Origin: Anaerovorax odorimutans
GTDB taxonomy: Bacteria; Bacillota; Clostridia; Peptostreptococcales; JAAYPU01
Direction: 5' to 3'
Assembly (NCBI GenBank): GCA_016841185.1
Contig: JAENZQ010000005.1
Span: forward strand, 62,001-126,000
Length of the DNA: 64,000 bases
The notes under the pieces were generated by a model. That model was given only the letters and a program-made list of their open reading frames with translations, made no database searches and was not told the origin of the DNA. Both the position numbers and the translations under genes were made by a program. Shown one piece after another: positions 54,512 to 63,021 of this stretch. Each line of letters opens with the position of its first letter. Position 1 is the first letter of the stretch.

Positions 54512-54556
54512 CCTTAAATCTTAAATCATAATTCTTAAATCTTAAATAACTTAAAA
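54512..54556. repeat. Heptamer repeats of TTAAATC type
   Basis: TTAAATC is repeated about six times at a 7-base period with variants (ATAATTC, TTAAATA), ending 5 bases before the 3' end of the sleB-type gene. Confidence 0.7.
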
Positions 54557-54561
54557 AAAGT

Positions 54562-55557
54562 TTAAAGATAAAAGTCGTGGTTTTCAATGGTCTTGTAAAA
54601 TTTGCGGTTGGAGATGATCCAGTCATAAACAGAGGTTTTGGGATTTAAAAAGAATAAGCTTTCAGCAATATTGTTTTTTCCTTCCAGAGCTTCTTTTGCA
54701 GCTTTGATGCTTTCCTCTGAGGGCTCGTTATAAATAGAACCGTTTTTCACCGGGGTAAATTGGTAATAGCCGTTGGCTTTTTGGAAAATAACTTTCTTGA
54801 TGGTATTTGGAAAGTCTGAGCTTTTCTTTCGGTTAAGAACCACATTGGCAACCGCCAATTTCCCTTCATAAGGCTCATCAGGGGCTTCAGATTCTACGAT
54901 CCGTGACAGCCAGTACAGGTCTTCTTCCGTATAATTCTCTATTGCGGAAGTGTAGGATGTTTTTGTTGAACTAAGTTGGTGCGGGCCGGTTGTGATGCTG
55001 ATCTGATAATTTTCTGCATCCCATTCAACGGTACAGTTTAAGGTTTCCGCAATAAAACGGACCGGTACGAACGTCCTGCCTTCCAGAATATTGACAGGAG
55101 CATCCAGTTCAATTTCCTTGCCGTTTATTTCAGCGGTTTGAGAGCCATAAGGAAGATTCAGTATCATCTCATCATCTTTTAAAATAGCGGTTTTTGATTC
55201 TTCATTCCAGGATATTTCTTTTATACCCAAAGCCTCTGCAATAGATCGAATGGGTACAAATGCACGGTTATTTTCCAGATAAGGGTCTGGATCAGATTTA
55301 ACAGGTTTGCCGTTGATTTCGATAGAGATGGCTCTGGGTAAAGGCTGAATCCTGATAAAAGCCCCTTCCAATAGCAGATCGTCCGAGGCATTATTTATGG
55401 ATTTAATTTCATCTATGTGCTTATTATGTTCCTGTGCGATTTCCCAATATGTATCTTTCGGCCTGACGGTATGCATCTCGAAAGAGTCCGCATATCCGGT
55501 GAGGCTTGTAAAGCTCCAGAATAATCCGGAAAGAAGAATTATTATTAATTTTTTCAT
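54562..55557 (-). CDS. sleB: SleB/CwlJ-type spore cortex-lytic hydrolase with LysM and stalk domain
   Basis: The 331-residue protein has a signal peptide (MKKLIIILLSGLFW), one LysM domain (about 28-75, VRPKDTYWEIAQEHNKHIDE), a copper-amine-oxidase-N-like domain (about 80-190, with FVPIRSIAEALG and FVPVRFIAETL), and a C-terminal Hydrolase_2 domain (about 210-331: YWLSRIVESEAPDEPYEG, LAVANVVLNRKKSSDFPNTI, YYQFTPVKNGSIYNEP). The Glu of RIVESEA fits the catalytic acid of SleB. It should degrade cortex peptidoglycan after germination is triggered. SleB proteins normally carry a PG_binding_1 domain; here LysM plus the stalk domain replaces it. GGAGG precedes the ATG. Confidence 0.9.
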   Translation of the reverse strand: MKKLIIILLSGLFWSFTSLTGYADSFEMHTVRPKDTYWEIAQEHNKHIDEIKSINNASDDLLLEGAFIRIQPLPRAISIEINGKPVKSDPDPYLENNRAFVPIRSIAEALGIKEISWNEESKTAILKDDEMILNLPYGSQTAEINGKEIELDAPVNILEGRTFVPVRFIAETLNCTVEWDAENYQISITTGPHQLSSTKTSYTSAIENYTEEDLYWLSRIVESEAPDEPYEGKLAVANVVLNRKKSSDFPNTIKKVIFQKANGYYQFTPVKNGSIYNEPSEESIKAAKEALEGKNNIAESLFFLNPKTSVYDWIISNRKFYKTIENHDFYL

Positions 55558-55570
55558 TAAATAACCTCCA

Positions 55571-55650
55571 AGTAATGTAAGTGTAAGTGTAAGTGTAAGT
55601 GAAAGTAAAATCAGTTTATAGTTTGTAGTTTATGGAGTATGGAGTACGGA
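55571..55650. repeat. Hexamer and heptamer tandem repeats upstream of sleB
   Basis: TGTAAG units occupy 55576-55603 (period 6), followed by AGTTTAT, AGTTTGT, AGTTTAT, GGAGTAT and GGAGTAC (period 7) at 55613-55650. They lie about 15-90 bases before the sleB start codon, where its promoter should be, and may affect its expression. Confidence 0.7.
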
Positions 55651-55725
55651 TTTTAGGGACAGTCCTTGAGGCTTTTCAAAAACTATTATCACTTATTTTT
55701 TATCTCTTATCTGCCTTAACTCTCT

Positions 55726-55761
55726 GTCACCTATCACCTGTTCCCTGTCCCCTGTCACCTG
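55726..55761. repeat. Five-unit GTCACCT heptamer array
   Basis: GTCACCT, ATCACCT, GTTCCCT, GTCCCCT and GTCACCT follow in exact 7-base register. It is the reverse complement of the GGTGACA repeat at 54313. TTATCTC units lie just to its left near 55699. Confidence 0.8.
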
Positions 55762-55837
55762 ATATAATTTTACCTTAAATCACCCTTCCGGTGGGTATGT
55801 AATGATTTCCATGTCAGGCAGGTGCTTGGAGAATCAG

Positions 55838-56017
55838 TTATACGAACCTGAAAAACATAAGATATAAGGGAAATAATAGGACAGCTAAAGCCACTATAAA
55901 TATCATAAATCCGCCGGGTTTGTTTTCATTTTGCCATGTCCAGATGCCATAACCCGTTGTGCGGACAGAAATCCCAATGATAATGATAAGTATTAACATA
56001 TTTAAGAAAGTATTCAT
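55838..56017 (-). CDS. Small two-helix membrane protein at the end of the second ger operon
   Basis: ATG 56017 overlaps the gerAC stop by 1 base (TGATG), so translation is coupled. The 59-residue product has two hydrophobic helices (MNTFLNMLILIIIIGISV and MIFIVALAVLLFPLYLMFF) around a polar loop WTWQNENKPGG. It has the size and topology of a D-type subunit, like the 73-residue protein in the first ger operon, although the two sequences are not obviously alike. Confidence 0.65.
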   Translation of the reverse strand: MNTFLNMLILIIIIGISVRTTGYGIWTWQNENKPGGFMIFIVALAVLLFPLYLMFFRFV

Positions 56018-57300
56018 CAATCCATCACATCTCCTTCGGAGCTCTTGGCAGGGGCTGTTTTGACCATAAGGCCGGGCCTGCGTATTTTTAATTCAACTTT
56101 TACATTGAATTTGGATTGAGCGTATTTTTTAAGCCATTGGACTTTTCCCCAATCTTCCCATAAAAGATATTTCATTTTCAGATCTCTTCCGAAGCCGCAT
56201 AAATCTGCGTGCATAGGACGGGTCTTTTCCAGAAATTTCAGTATCCCTTTTTCAAGAAAGTCTTCTGCGGTTTTTTCAAGGATAGGAATATTTTCCTTGC
56301 TTTCATAGTTGATGCCGCTTTGAATGGATAATATATCCGCTTCAAGCTTTATTTCGGCGCTGTTTACAGGAGCATTGTTTACCATTTCAACATGATGGGA
56401 AGGCTTTCTGGATTGCTTTACATCCAGCAGGATGAAATTCTCCGGCTGTTTCGGGTCCGGCACTGATATATGCGAAGACTGGTAGGTCCCGTAAAGCATG
56501 GAGTGGTACAAAGCATCCTGGCCATCAAACTGTCCCACCATCTTTCCGCCGTCAAAGGCGGCAATGCCCATGACTTCAGCCTTAATGTCATACACCTTGG
56601 GAATCTGACCTGCATAAAAATCCCCTTCAAGAGGCCGGTCCCGCCCTCGTTCTTTGTAAGTAGAATTATTATTGTCAAATTCATGAGATTTTTCATATTT
56701 GTTGACACCGACTAAAGTGGCATAGGCTTGCCGGCATGAGCATTCTTCCAGTAAATAGAAGTTTGTAAGCTTAGTATCTCCCGTAAATCCAGTATATTGG
56801 TAGGAATTAAAATTCATTTCGAAATATTTCGCCGGATTGGCTTCCAGGGTAGGTGTTACATTTTGGATATATTCTTCGGCGCTTTCCAAAGCAACGGCTA
56901 CGTACATGCTGCCTCTGAATTCACGGCCCCTGACCATGGCGTGGATATATTTATGGATTCCTTCCTGAGCCAGCTCTTTAGAAAAGACCACTACTTTACA
57001 GTGGGACAAGTCAATTTCCTTGCTGATATAAGTATTGATCATATTCAGCCCGGCGTAAAGGGTAGGGGTTTCAACTGTGGTGATGGCAGTGCCGGCGCCT
57101 GGTTCGCCTCCGCCTTCTCCCGATGCAATTTTAGACGGAATGGCTATTTGAAGGGTCATTTTTAAAAAATTGTTTTCTCCCTTGTCGAAGCCGAGAGCGA
57201 CCACATAAGCTTTTTCATCGACTTCCTTGCTGTCGAAACAGGCGGTGAGGAAAAAAGTTAAAAATACCGGTAATATAAAGAATAAAATTTTTCTATTCAC
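56017..57300 (-). CDS. Spore germination receptor lipoprotein subunit C (GerAC family), second operon
   Basis: GTG 57300 is preferred because the product then begins MNRKILFFILPVFLTFFLTAC, a clean lipoprotein signal, and a GGGGG lies about 9 bases upstream; TTG 57324 is possible. The 427-residue protein shows the Ger(x)C landmarks DLSHCKVVVFSKELAQEGI, PVNSAEIKLEADILSIQSG and ADLCGFGRDLKMKYLLWEDW. A polar insertion (YEKSHEFDNNNSTYKERGRD) makes it longer than the C subunit of the first operon. It overlaps gerAB by 8 bases. Confidence 0.92.
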   Translation of the reverse strand: MNRKILFFILPVFLTFFLTACFDSKEVDEKAYVVALGFDKGENNFLKMTLQIAIPSKIASGEGGGEPGAGTAITTVETPTLYAGLNMINTYISKEIDLSHCKVVVFSKELAQEGIHKYIHAMVRGREFRGSMYVAVALESAEEYIQNVTPTLEANPAKYFEMNFNSYQYTGFTGDTKLTNFYLLEECSCRQAYATLVGVNKYEKSHEFDNNNSTYKERGRDRPLEGDFYAGQIPKVYDIKAEVMGIAAFDGGKMVGQFDGQDALYHSMLYGTYQSSHISVPDPKQPENFILLDVKQSRKPSHHVEMVNNAPVNSAEIKLEADILSIQSGINYESKENIPILEKTAEDFLEKGILKFLEKTRPMHADLCGFGRDLKMKYLLWEDWGKVQWLKKYAQSKFNVKVELKIRRPGLMVKTAPAKSSEGDVMD

Positions 57301-58399
57301 TTTTCCCAGCCCCCTTTTTTTCAACCGGTTTCACAAAACCTGCAATGCTGAGAAGAATAATTGGCAGCAGGAAAGTCACAAGCCATGCAAAATTTCTGAA
57401 GTGTTTTTCAAGTTCAATGGTCGAAGTCAAATTTTCAGGAAAAAACGCCAAAGCGTAGACAATAATTGCAAAAGGGAGAATCAAAGGTTTATAATATTTG
57501 AGTTTAAATGTTTTTTTAAAAACATAAGGTATTAAGAATAAGTTAATGCTTAAATGCAGCAGAGCCGATGCGACCCATATAATAACAAACATAGACTCAA
57601 CCCTTTGAAAAAACCTTCCGTAATCCACCAGTCTTGATAGCTGGTAGATGGGCAGAAAATTTTCTGTTCCCGTAGGATATTGGTATACCAATGCAAAAAC
57701 AAGTACGCCCGTAAAAAAGAAAATTCCCGAGAGGATAATGCTTCGGTACCCCACGGTTTTAAAAAGGCTTTTTTTACGGATAAAGGGATATAAAAAATAG
57801 ACCAGTATGATGCCGACAAATACCGAAATTCGGGGCATTCCTTTTATAAAGATCTCATAAGGCCCGTTGCCCAGCCATGGCGTTATCCTGGAAACATCAC
57901 AATATCTGAGAGCGCCGGTAATGATTATAATATATCCTCCAGCGATAAGCGGAACGATAATGGCACTGAACCGGACGATAGATTCAAGCCCCGCATAGGC
58001 AGCGATGATCATGCATGTAATAAAAAAAAGCATGACGAAACTGAGGGGTGATTCAGGAAGCGCAATGATTTTTATGTTTTCGCAGAATTCTCTTAAAATA
58101 ACAGGATTGATATATAAAAAGAAGAATATAAAAATTAACCCAACGATGATTCTGCCGGTATTTCCAGCTATGTATTCTCCCAAATCCAATAAATCCTTTC
58201 CTTCAAAAGGTCTGTAAAGCCTTTCTATAACGAGAAATAATATCAAAGCAAGCACAGTAATATAGACTGTCAGGAGCCATCCGGCAGTCCATGCAGCTTC
58301 CATCATGGATCTGGGTAGATTGAGGAAAAGCTGCGTTGTAATCAGTGTAATGGTAATACAGATAGCTTCAAAGCTGCCAAAAGTAATTTTATTTTTCAT
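57293..58399 (-). CDS. Spore germination receptor subunit B (GerAB family), second operon
   Basis: ATG 58399 follows AAGGAAAGG; a longer frame from 58468 would overlap gerAA far more than usual. The 368-residue protein has ten membrane helices with KITFGSFEAICITITLITTQ, LYRPFEGKDLLDLGEYIAGN and LFPYVFKK-like late loops, the GerAB/YndE pattern. It overlaps gerAA by 11 bases. The start FGSFEAICI differs from the first operon's B subunit, so a different germinant is plausible. Confidence 0.92.
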   Translation of the reverse strand: MKNKITFGSFEAICITITLITTQLFLNLPRSMMEAAWTAGWLLTVYITVLALILFLVIERLYRPFEGKDLLDLGEYIAGNTGRIIVGLIFIFFFLYINPVILREFCENIKIIALPESPLSFVMLFFITCMIIAAYAGLESIVRFSAIIVPLIAGGYIIIITGALRYCDVSRITPWLGNGPYEIFIKGMPRISVFVGIILVYFLYPFIRKKSLFKTVGYRSIILSGIFFFTGVLVFALVYQYPTGTENFLPIYQLSRLVDYGRFFQRVESMFVIIWVASALLHLSINLFLIPYVFKKTFKLKYYKPLILPFAIIVYALAFFPENLTSTIELEKHFRNFAWLVTFLLPIILLSIAGFVKPVEKKGAGKSE

Positions 58400-60149
58400 T
58401 TTCATCCTTTCCTTCATTCTGATTGTAATTGATCCATTTTCTGCTGACCTTCGGCTGTTTGTTTTCATTTATAGTATTGAGATAATCTGCTCTTCTTTCC
58501 TGTTTCCAGATGGGAAGTCTTATGAGCTTGTTGCTGCTTGCCGATGCGGATGTTTTCGGGCCTGTAGGTACGGTAATGGGAACGCCGAAGGATTTTGAAT
58601 TTACAAAAAGGATGCCCTGAATAAAGAGACCTGCAGTAATGCCTAAGAATCCTGCCATGGCTCCTAAGAAGATGTATCCAAATCGAAGAACGCGAAAGGA
58701 GAGGCCTAAAGCAAAATTAGGCACTGCAAAAGACCCGATACCGGTGACCGCTACGATAATGATCAGAATGGGACTGACGATACTGGCTTCAACAGCAGCT
58801 TGACCCAATATCAGAGCTCCGATAATACCCAAAGTAGGTCCTATGGGTCCGGGAATTCGAATACCTGCTTCCCTAATCAATTCAAACATAACTTCCATAA
58901 GCAGCAGCTCGATCAACGAGGGGAAGGGCACCTGTTCTCTTGATGCTTCTATGGCAAAGACCAGATCCGTCGGGATCATTTCCTGATGAAAGTTAGTAAT
59001 GGCAATGAATAATCCCGGAAGAAGAAGAGAGAGCAAAATACCTAAAAATCTGATAAAACGCAGCAAATGGGCATAAGGAAGCCTTACATAGGCATCTTCG
59101 GGGGACTGCAGTAAATCTGCCAGAGTGACAGGTGCTAAGAGAACAAAAGGGCTGCCGTGGACAACAACACCAATTTTACCGTCTGCAATGTGTGCGGCTA
59201 CAATATCCGGCCTTTCGGTTGCCATCAGTTGGGGGATAAGGGAGAAGCTGCTTTCTTCCAGGAGCTGTTCCAATTCTCCGGAATCTATCATGTAGTCTAC
59301 TTTTATGTTTTTCAATCTTCGTCGCATTTCTTCCACCAGGGATTTATTGGTGATATCTTTGATATACAGCATGGAGCAGGGTGTTTTACTTCTTTTGCCG
59401 ACTATGATGTCTTCTACAATAAGATTTTCATCTTTCAGAATTTTTCGGACAAGAGCGGTGTTGATTCTTATTACTTCCGTAAATCCCTCCTGAGGGCCCC
59501 GCAGCACCTGTTCGCTGTTGGGGCGCTCAACACCTCTGTGTTCCCAGCCTTTTACATCGGCGGCAAATGCCCTGTCAAGTCCGTCTATAAAGATGCCGCA
59601 TCCGCCAAAATTGATTTCATCTATGACATCCACATATTTTCTCGCTTCCTTTAATTGATTTTGGGGGAGCAAGTGATTTTTTATATAATGAATAATGCTT
59701 TTTGGGTCATCCTTTATATCCAGATTGGACAGCAGCATTAAAGGTGTCAGGATATAATTGTTGATGATTTCCCGATCGGTCATACCGTCATAAAAAAGTA
59801 TAAAAGCCGGAATAGCTCTGTCTTTGACCATGATGTCAAATTCTCTTAAGATAATGTCGCCGTTTACCGGAATACTGTAGACTTTTTTCATATACGCCAG
59901 ATTTTTGGAGAGTTTTTTATCGATTTTTGATTCCTGCTTTGATTCTTCAGGTGTTTCTTCTTTCTTTTTATCATCTTGTTTCGAACCCAAAATTTTGTTC
60001 AGGAATGTTTCGCTGTTTTTACTTTCTCCATGGGAATCATCTTTTGCGCCAGTTTTGGTTTCTGTATCCTGTTTATTTTCTTTTAATATGAATTTCTCCG
60101 CTTTATTTGGTTCTTTAAACAAAAGCAGACTTTTTAAAAAATTTCTCAA
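58389..60149 (-). CDS. Spore germination receptor subunit A (GerAA family), second operon, with long hydrophilic N-terminus
   Basis: TTG 60149 follows AAGGAG. The 586-residue protein has a 75-residue Lys/Glu/Ser-rich extension (residues about 18-92, such as DTETKTGAKDDSHGESKNSE) ahead of the usual soluble half (EQVLRGPQEGFTEVIRINTA, TERPDIVAAHIADGKIGVVV) and membrane half (VPFPSLIELLLMEVMFELI, EAGIRIPGPIGPTLGIIGAL, ILGQAAVEASIV). Such tails occur in a subset of GerAA proteins and may mediate clustering in the germinosome. It is the first gene of a four-gene operon on the - strand. Confidence 0.95.
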   Translation of the reverse strand: MRNFLKSLLLFKEPNKAEKFILKENKQDTETKTGAKDDSHGESKNSETFLNKILGSKQDDKKKEETPEESKQESKIDKKLSKNLAYMKKVYSIPVNGDIILREFDIMVKDRAIPAFILFYDGMTDREIINNYILTPLMLLSNLDIKDDPKSIIHYIKNHLLPQNQLKEARKYVDVIDEINFGGCGIFIDGLDRAFAADVKGWEHRGVERPNSEQVLRGPQEGFTEVIRINTALVRKILKDENLIVEDIIVGKRSKTPCSMLYIKDITNKSLVEEMRRRLKNIKVDYMIDSGELEQLLEESSFSLIPQLMATERPDIVAAHIADGKIGVVVHGSPFVLLAPVTLADLLQSPEDAYVRLPYAHLLRFIRFLGILLSLLLPGLFIAITNFHQEMIPTDLVFAIEASREQVPFPSLIELLLMEVMFELIREAGIRIPGPIGPTLGIIGALILGQAAVEASIVSPILIIIVAVTGIGSFAVPNFALGLSFRVLRFGYIFLGAMAGFLGITAGLFIQGILFVNSKSFGVPITVPTGPKTSASASSNKLIRLPIWKQERRADYLNTINENKQPKVSRKWINYNQNEGKDENEK

Positions 60150-60452
60150 TTTTTTACTCCTTTTTTGTACTTCTATACGGATTTACAGAAAAAAATAAGG
60201 AATCCTGTCGGGTAAAATGCTATTTTACTCTTTATCTTTGATCTCAGATTTAGAACTCTAATTATTATTTGCGTATGCGAAAGAAATATGCAGGTTCAGC
60301 ATTACTAAGAACGGCTATCATGCAAAATTTTCTAAAAATATGTTATAATAATTCATGTTTTTTTGAATTATTCTTAATCCTTGACATTGCAGATCCTATG
60401 TTATATATTTATAACATAAAGTGATAATAATATAACATGAAGGAGGGTTTTT
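60150..60452. other. Divergent intergenic region between the ger operon and the DUF3796/XRE pair
   Basis: These 303 bases hold no gene. The left part (60150-60300) should contain the promoter of the - strand ger operon, which I could not pin down. The right part (60340-60438) holds the promoter and operator of the DUF3796/XRE pair, listed separately. Confidence 0.6.
60340..60438 (+). promoter_or_regulatory. Promoter with four ATGTTATA half-sites
   Basis: TTGACA (60381-60386) and TATATT (60404-60409), spaced 17 bases apart, form a sigma-A promoter. ATGTTATA at 60398-60405 and TATAACAT at 60410-60417 form a 20-bp inverted repeat over the -10 element. Further single half-sites are ATGTTATA at 60340-60347 and TATAACAT at 60431-60438. 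The likely ligand is the XRE protein encoded downstream. Confidence 0.65.
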
Positions 60453-60785
60453 ATGAGGGGAAACTGGTTAAAGTATTTGGGCTTATTAGGATTTTTAGGG
60501 CTTTTGGGGTATTTCACTTCTAATACCGGATTTTACGGTTTTTTCGGCTTCTTCGGATTTTTCGGCTTTTCAAAAATGAAGGATGATGAAAGGATGCATG
60601 CCAACATCAATAAATCCGCAAGAAATGCTTTTATAGCATCTATTTTGATATATGCTGCCACCATGGTGTGCGGTGCTATTATCGATGATTATATTGTGAT
60701 GGCATATGGATTTGCTATTAATTTTGCCGTTATTATTTTAGTATTTACTTTTTCATTTCAGCACTATGATCATTCGGGGAGATAA
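60453..60785 (+). CDS. DUF3796 membrane protein
   Basis: The 110-residue protein has a repetitive aromatic/Gly N-terminal helix ([25 protein letters not shown]), a short polar loop, and two further helices ([32 protein letters not shown]). This is the DUF3796 pattern. Members are commonly encoded beside a small XRE regulator, as here, 2 bases away. The function is unknown. AAGGAGGG precedes the ATG. Confidence 0.82.
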   Translation: MRGNWLKYLGLLGFLGLLGYFTSNTGFYGFFGFFGFFGFSKMKDDERMHANINKSARNAFIASILIYAATMVCGAIIDDYIVMAYGFAINFAVIILVFTFSFQHYDHSGR

Positions 60786-60787
60786 AA

Positions 60788-60985
60788 ATGGTATTAAAAA
60801 CACGTATGAAGGAATACAGGGCAAAATTGGATTTAACCCAGGAAGATCTGGCACAGCTTGTTCATGTCAGGAGAGAAACCATTATCCATCTGGAAAAAGG
60901 GAAATACAACCCTTCGTTAAAATTGGCTCATGATGTTGCAAAAGCCCTGAATGCAAGTATTGATGAAATATTTTATTATGAATAG
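60788..60985 (+). CDS. Small XRE-family DNA-binding protein
   Basis: The 65-residue protein is a minimal HTH_3 domain: [20 protein letters not shown], then [20 protein letters not shown] and a helix ending IDEIFYYE. It belongs to the group of short XRE regulators (YozG/CopG-like operon partners) that control the membrane protein gene next to them. It probably binds the half-sites upstream of the pair. Confidence 0.92.
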   Translation: MVLKTRMKEYRAKLDLTQEDLAQLVHVRRETIIHLEKGKYNPSLKLAHDVAKALNASIDEIFYYE

Positions 60986-60995
60986 TCTGTTGGTT

Positions 60996-62105
60996 TTAAG
61001 CGATTTTCTTTTTGAATTTTGCTGCGCTTACTGCAAGAAATACAACAGAGAACACTAATAAGGCGATGACCTGGCTGAATAGGTAACCAAATCCTATTCC
61101 CTTGAGGACAATGCCGCGAATGATATCGAGATAGAAAGTAAGGGGAATCAGATTTCCGATAAAGTAAATGATTTCAGGCATGGCATCTCTGGGAAACATG
61201 AAGCCGGAAAGCAGGATGCTTGGCATCATGACAAAAAATGACATCTGCATGGCCTGCAGCTGAGTTTTGGCGACATTGGATATAGCAATACCCATTCCTA
61301 AAGATGCGGTAATAAAAAACAGGGTAAGAAAATATAATTCCAGCAGGCTGCCCCTTATGGGAACATCGAAAACAGTTGCTGATAAGATTAAGGCTACGGT
61401 AATCTGCACATATCCCAAAGCAATATATGGGATTATTTTCCCAAGCATTAATTCAAAAGGACGTATGGGTGTGACCATAAGCTGTTCCAGTGTACCCCGT
61501 TCTCTTTCTCTGACGATTCCGATAGAAGTCAGTATAACCATGGTCATAGTAACCAGGATACCCAATATTCCCGGCACAATATAAAAGGCGGTGACACCAT
61601 CCGGATTATACCAGGACCGAATCCGGATATCATAAGGTGGTGAAAACCCGGATATCTTACTTTGCAATATTTCCTGGTTTTTAATTAAACCAATGGAATT
61701 TGCTATCGAGACGGCTTGAGCTGCAACCATATTATCGCTGGCGTCAATTAGAATTTGGGCATTTGACGGCTCGCTTCTGTGAAGTGTTTTGCTGAAGTCG
61801 GGAGGAATGATGATGCCGACTTTTGCTTTGCCGCTGTCAATAAAGCTGTTGATCTCATCATAACTTGAGGCAATGTACTTTACATCAAAGTACCCTGAAG
61901 CCGTAAAGGAATCAATCAGATCTCTGCTTTCATATGATAAAGACTGATCAAATACAACGGTAGAGATATGTTTGACTTCTGTCTGGATTCCAAAACCAAA
62001 GATAAGCAATTGAACAATTGGAAGCATAAATGCAAGGGCTAAAGTAAGGCGATCCCTTTTCATTTGAAGAAATTCTTTATATATAATTGCTTTAATTCTG
62101 CTCAA
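60996..62105 (-). CDS. ABC-2 type transporter permease (YbhS/YbhR-like)
   Basis: TTG 62105 is preferred because AGGTG lies 6-7 bases upstream and the product then starts near SRIKAIIYKEFLQMKRDRLT, the family's usual opening; the frame itself extends back to 62150. The 369-residue protein has one N-terminal helix, a large extracytoplasmic domain (about 45-165), and five C-terminal helices with TSIGIVRERERGTLEQLMVT and PSILLSGFMFPRDAMPEIIY. It forms an exporter with the two ATPase genes upstream and overlaps the nearer one by 14 bases. Confidence 0.9.
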   Translation of the reverse strand: MSRIKAIIYKEFLQMKRDRLTLALAFMLPIVQLLIFGFGIQTEVKHISTVVFDQSLSYESRDLIDSFTASGYFDVKYIASSYDEINSFIDSGKAKVGIIIPPDFSKTLHRSEPSNAQILIDASDNMVAAQAVSIANSIGLIKNQEILQSKISGFSPPYDIRIRSWYNPDGVTAFYIVPGILGILVTMTMVILTSIGIVRERERGTLEQLMVTPIRPFELMLGKIIPYIALGYVQITVALILSATVFDVPIRGSLLELYFLTLFFITASLGMGIAISNVAKTQLQAMQMSFFVMMPSILLSGFMFPRDAMPEIIYFIGNLIPLTFYLDIIRGIVLKGIGFGYLFSQVIALLVFSVVFLAVSAAKFKKKIA

Positions 62106-63021
62106 AAGAGTCACCTGCTTTCTTTTGTTTTGAGAGAGCGAGAAAAACATCTTCGAGAGAGGGTGTTATGATTTTCGCATGCCCTCTCGTAATCTTTTCT
62201 AATTTATCAATATAGCTTTCGTTTTTCAGAATAACATGTAAAAATGCACCGTGAATGTTACACTCCTTAATATAGGGGAGTTGTTCAATACGGCTGATTT
62301 GCTCCATGGCATGATCCAAAGAAAGCTGAACAAGAGTACCTTCCAGTACATTGTTTTTTAAATTTGCGGGCGTATCAGCAGCAATGAGGTTTCCGCCGGA
62401 AATAAACATTATTTTATTACAGCGTTCTGCTTCGTCCATAAAGTGTGTCGTCACGATAACTGTGATGCCTTCTTCCGCCAAACTGTGAATGATTTCAAAG
62501 AACATTCTTCTGCTTGTAGGACTTACGCCGCTGGTAGGCTCGTCCAGAAATATAATGGAGGGATTAGATATAATTGCACATCCCAAAGCAAGCCTTTGTC
62601 TGAATCCTGAACTTAAGCCGTATGTCAAGTCATTTTCCCGTCCGCATAGGTCAGCCATCTTGACCATTTGCCTGAGCTTTTCTTTTTTTGTTTTCAAGGG
62701 AATTCCATAGACGCCCGAGTAAAATTCCAGATTTTCCATGACGGTAAGATCTTCGTAAAGACTGTATTTTTGAGACATGTAGCCAATTCTGTTTTTAATG
62801 GCTTCAGTCTCTTGAGAAAGATCCATTCCTAATACTTGAGCATTACCTGAAGTAGGTTCCAATAGTCCGCAGAGCATTTTGATTAAAGTGGTTTTACCGG
62901 CTCCGTTGGGGCCTAAGAAGCCATATATTTCACCGGGCTTTACCTGAATGTTTATGTTTCTAACAGCGGTGAAATTTCCGAATCGTTTTGTCAGGTTTTG
63001 AGTGGATATCGCGTATTCCAT
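62092..63021 (-). CDS. ABC transporter ATP-binding protein (second half of a YbhF-type pair)
   Basis: The 309-residue protein has Walker A GPNGAGKTTLIKMLCG, signature YGLSSGFRQRLALG (SSGF replacing SGGQ), Walker B SIIFLDEPTSGVSPTSR and the H-loop VTTHFMDEAERC. In E. coli YbhF the two nucleotide-binding domains are fused; here they are separate adjacent genes. The degenerate signature suggests that one ATP site of the dimer may be less active. Confidence 0.92.
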   Translation of the reverse strand: MEYAISTQNLTKRFGNFTAVRNINIQVKPGEIYGFLGPNGAGKTTLIKMLCGLLEPTSGNAQVLGMDLSQETEAIKNRIGYMSQKYSLYEDLTVMENLEFYSGVYGIPLKTKKEKLRQMVKMADLCGRENDLTYGLSSGFRQRLALGCAIISNPSIIFLDEPTSGVSPTSRRMFFEIIHSLAEEGITVIVTTHFMDEAERCNKIMFISGGNLIAADTPANLKNNVLEGTLVQLSLDHAMEQISRIEQLPYIKECNIHGAFLHVILKNESYIDKLEKITRGHAKIITPSLEDVFLALSKQKKAGDSFEQN

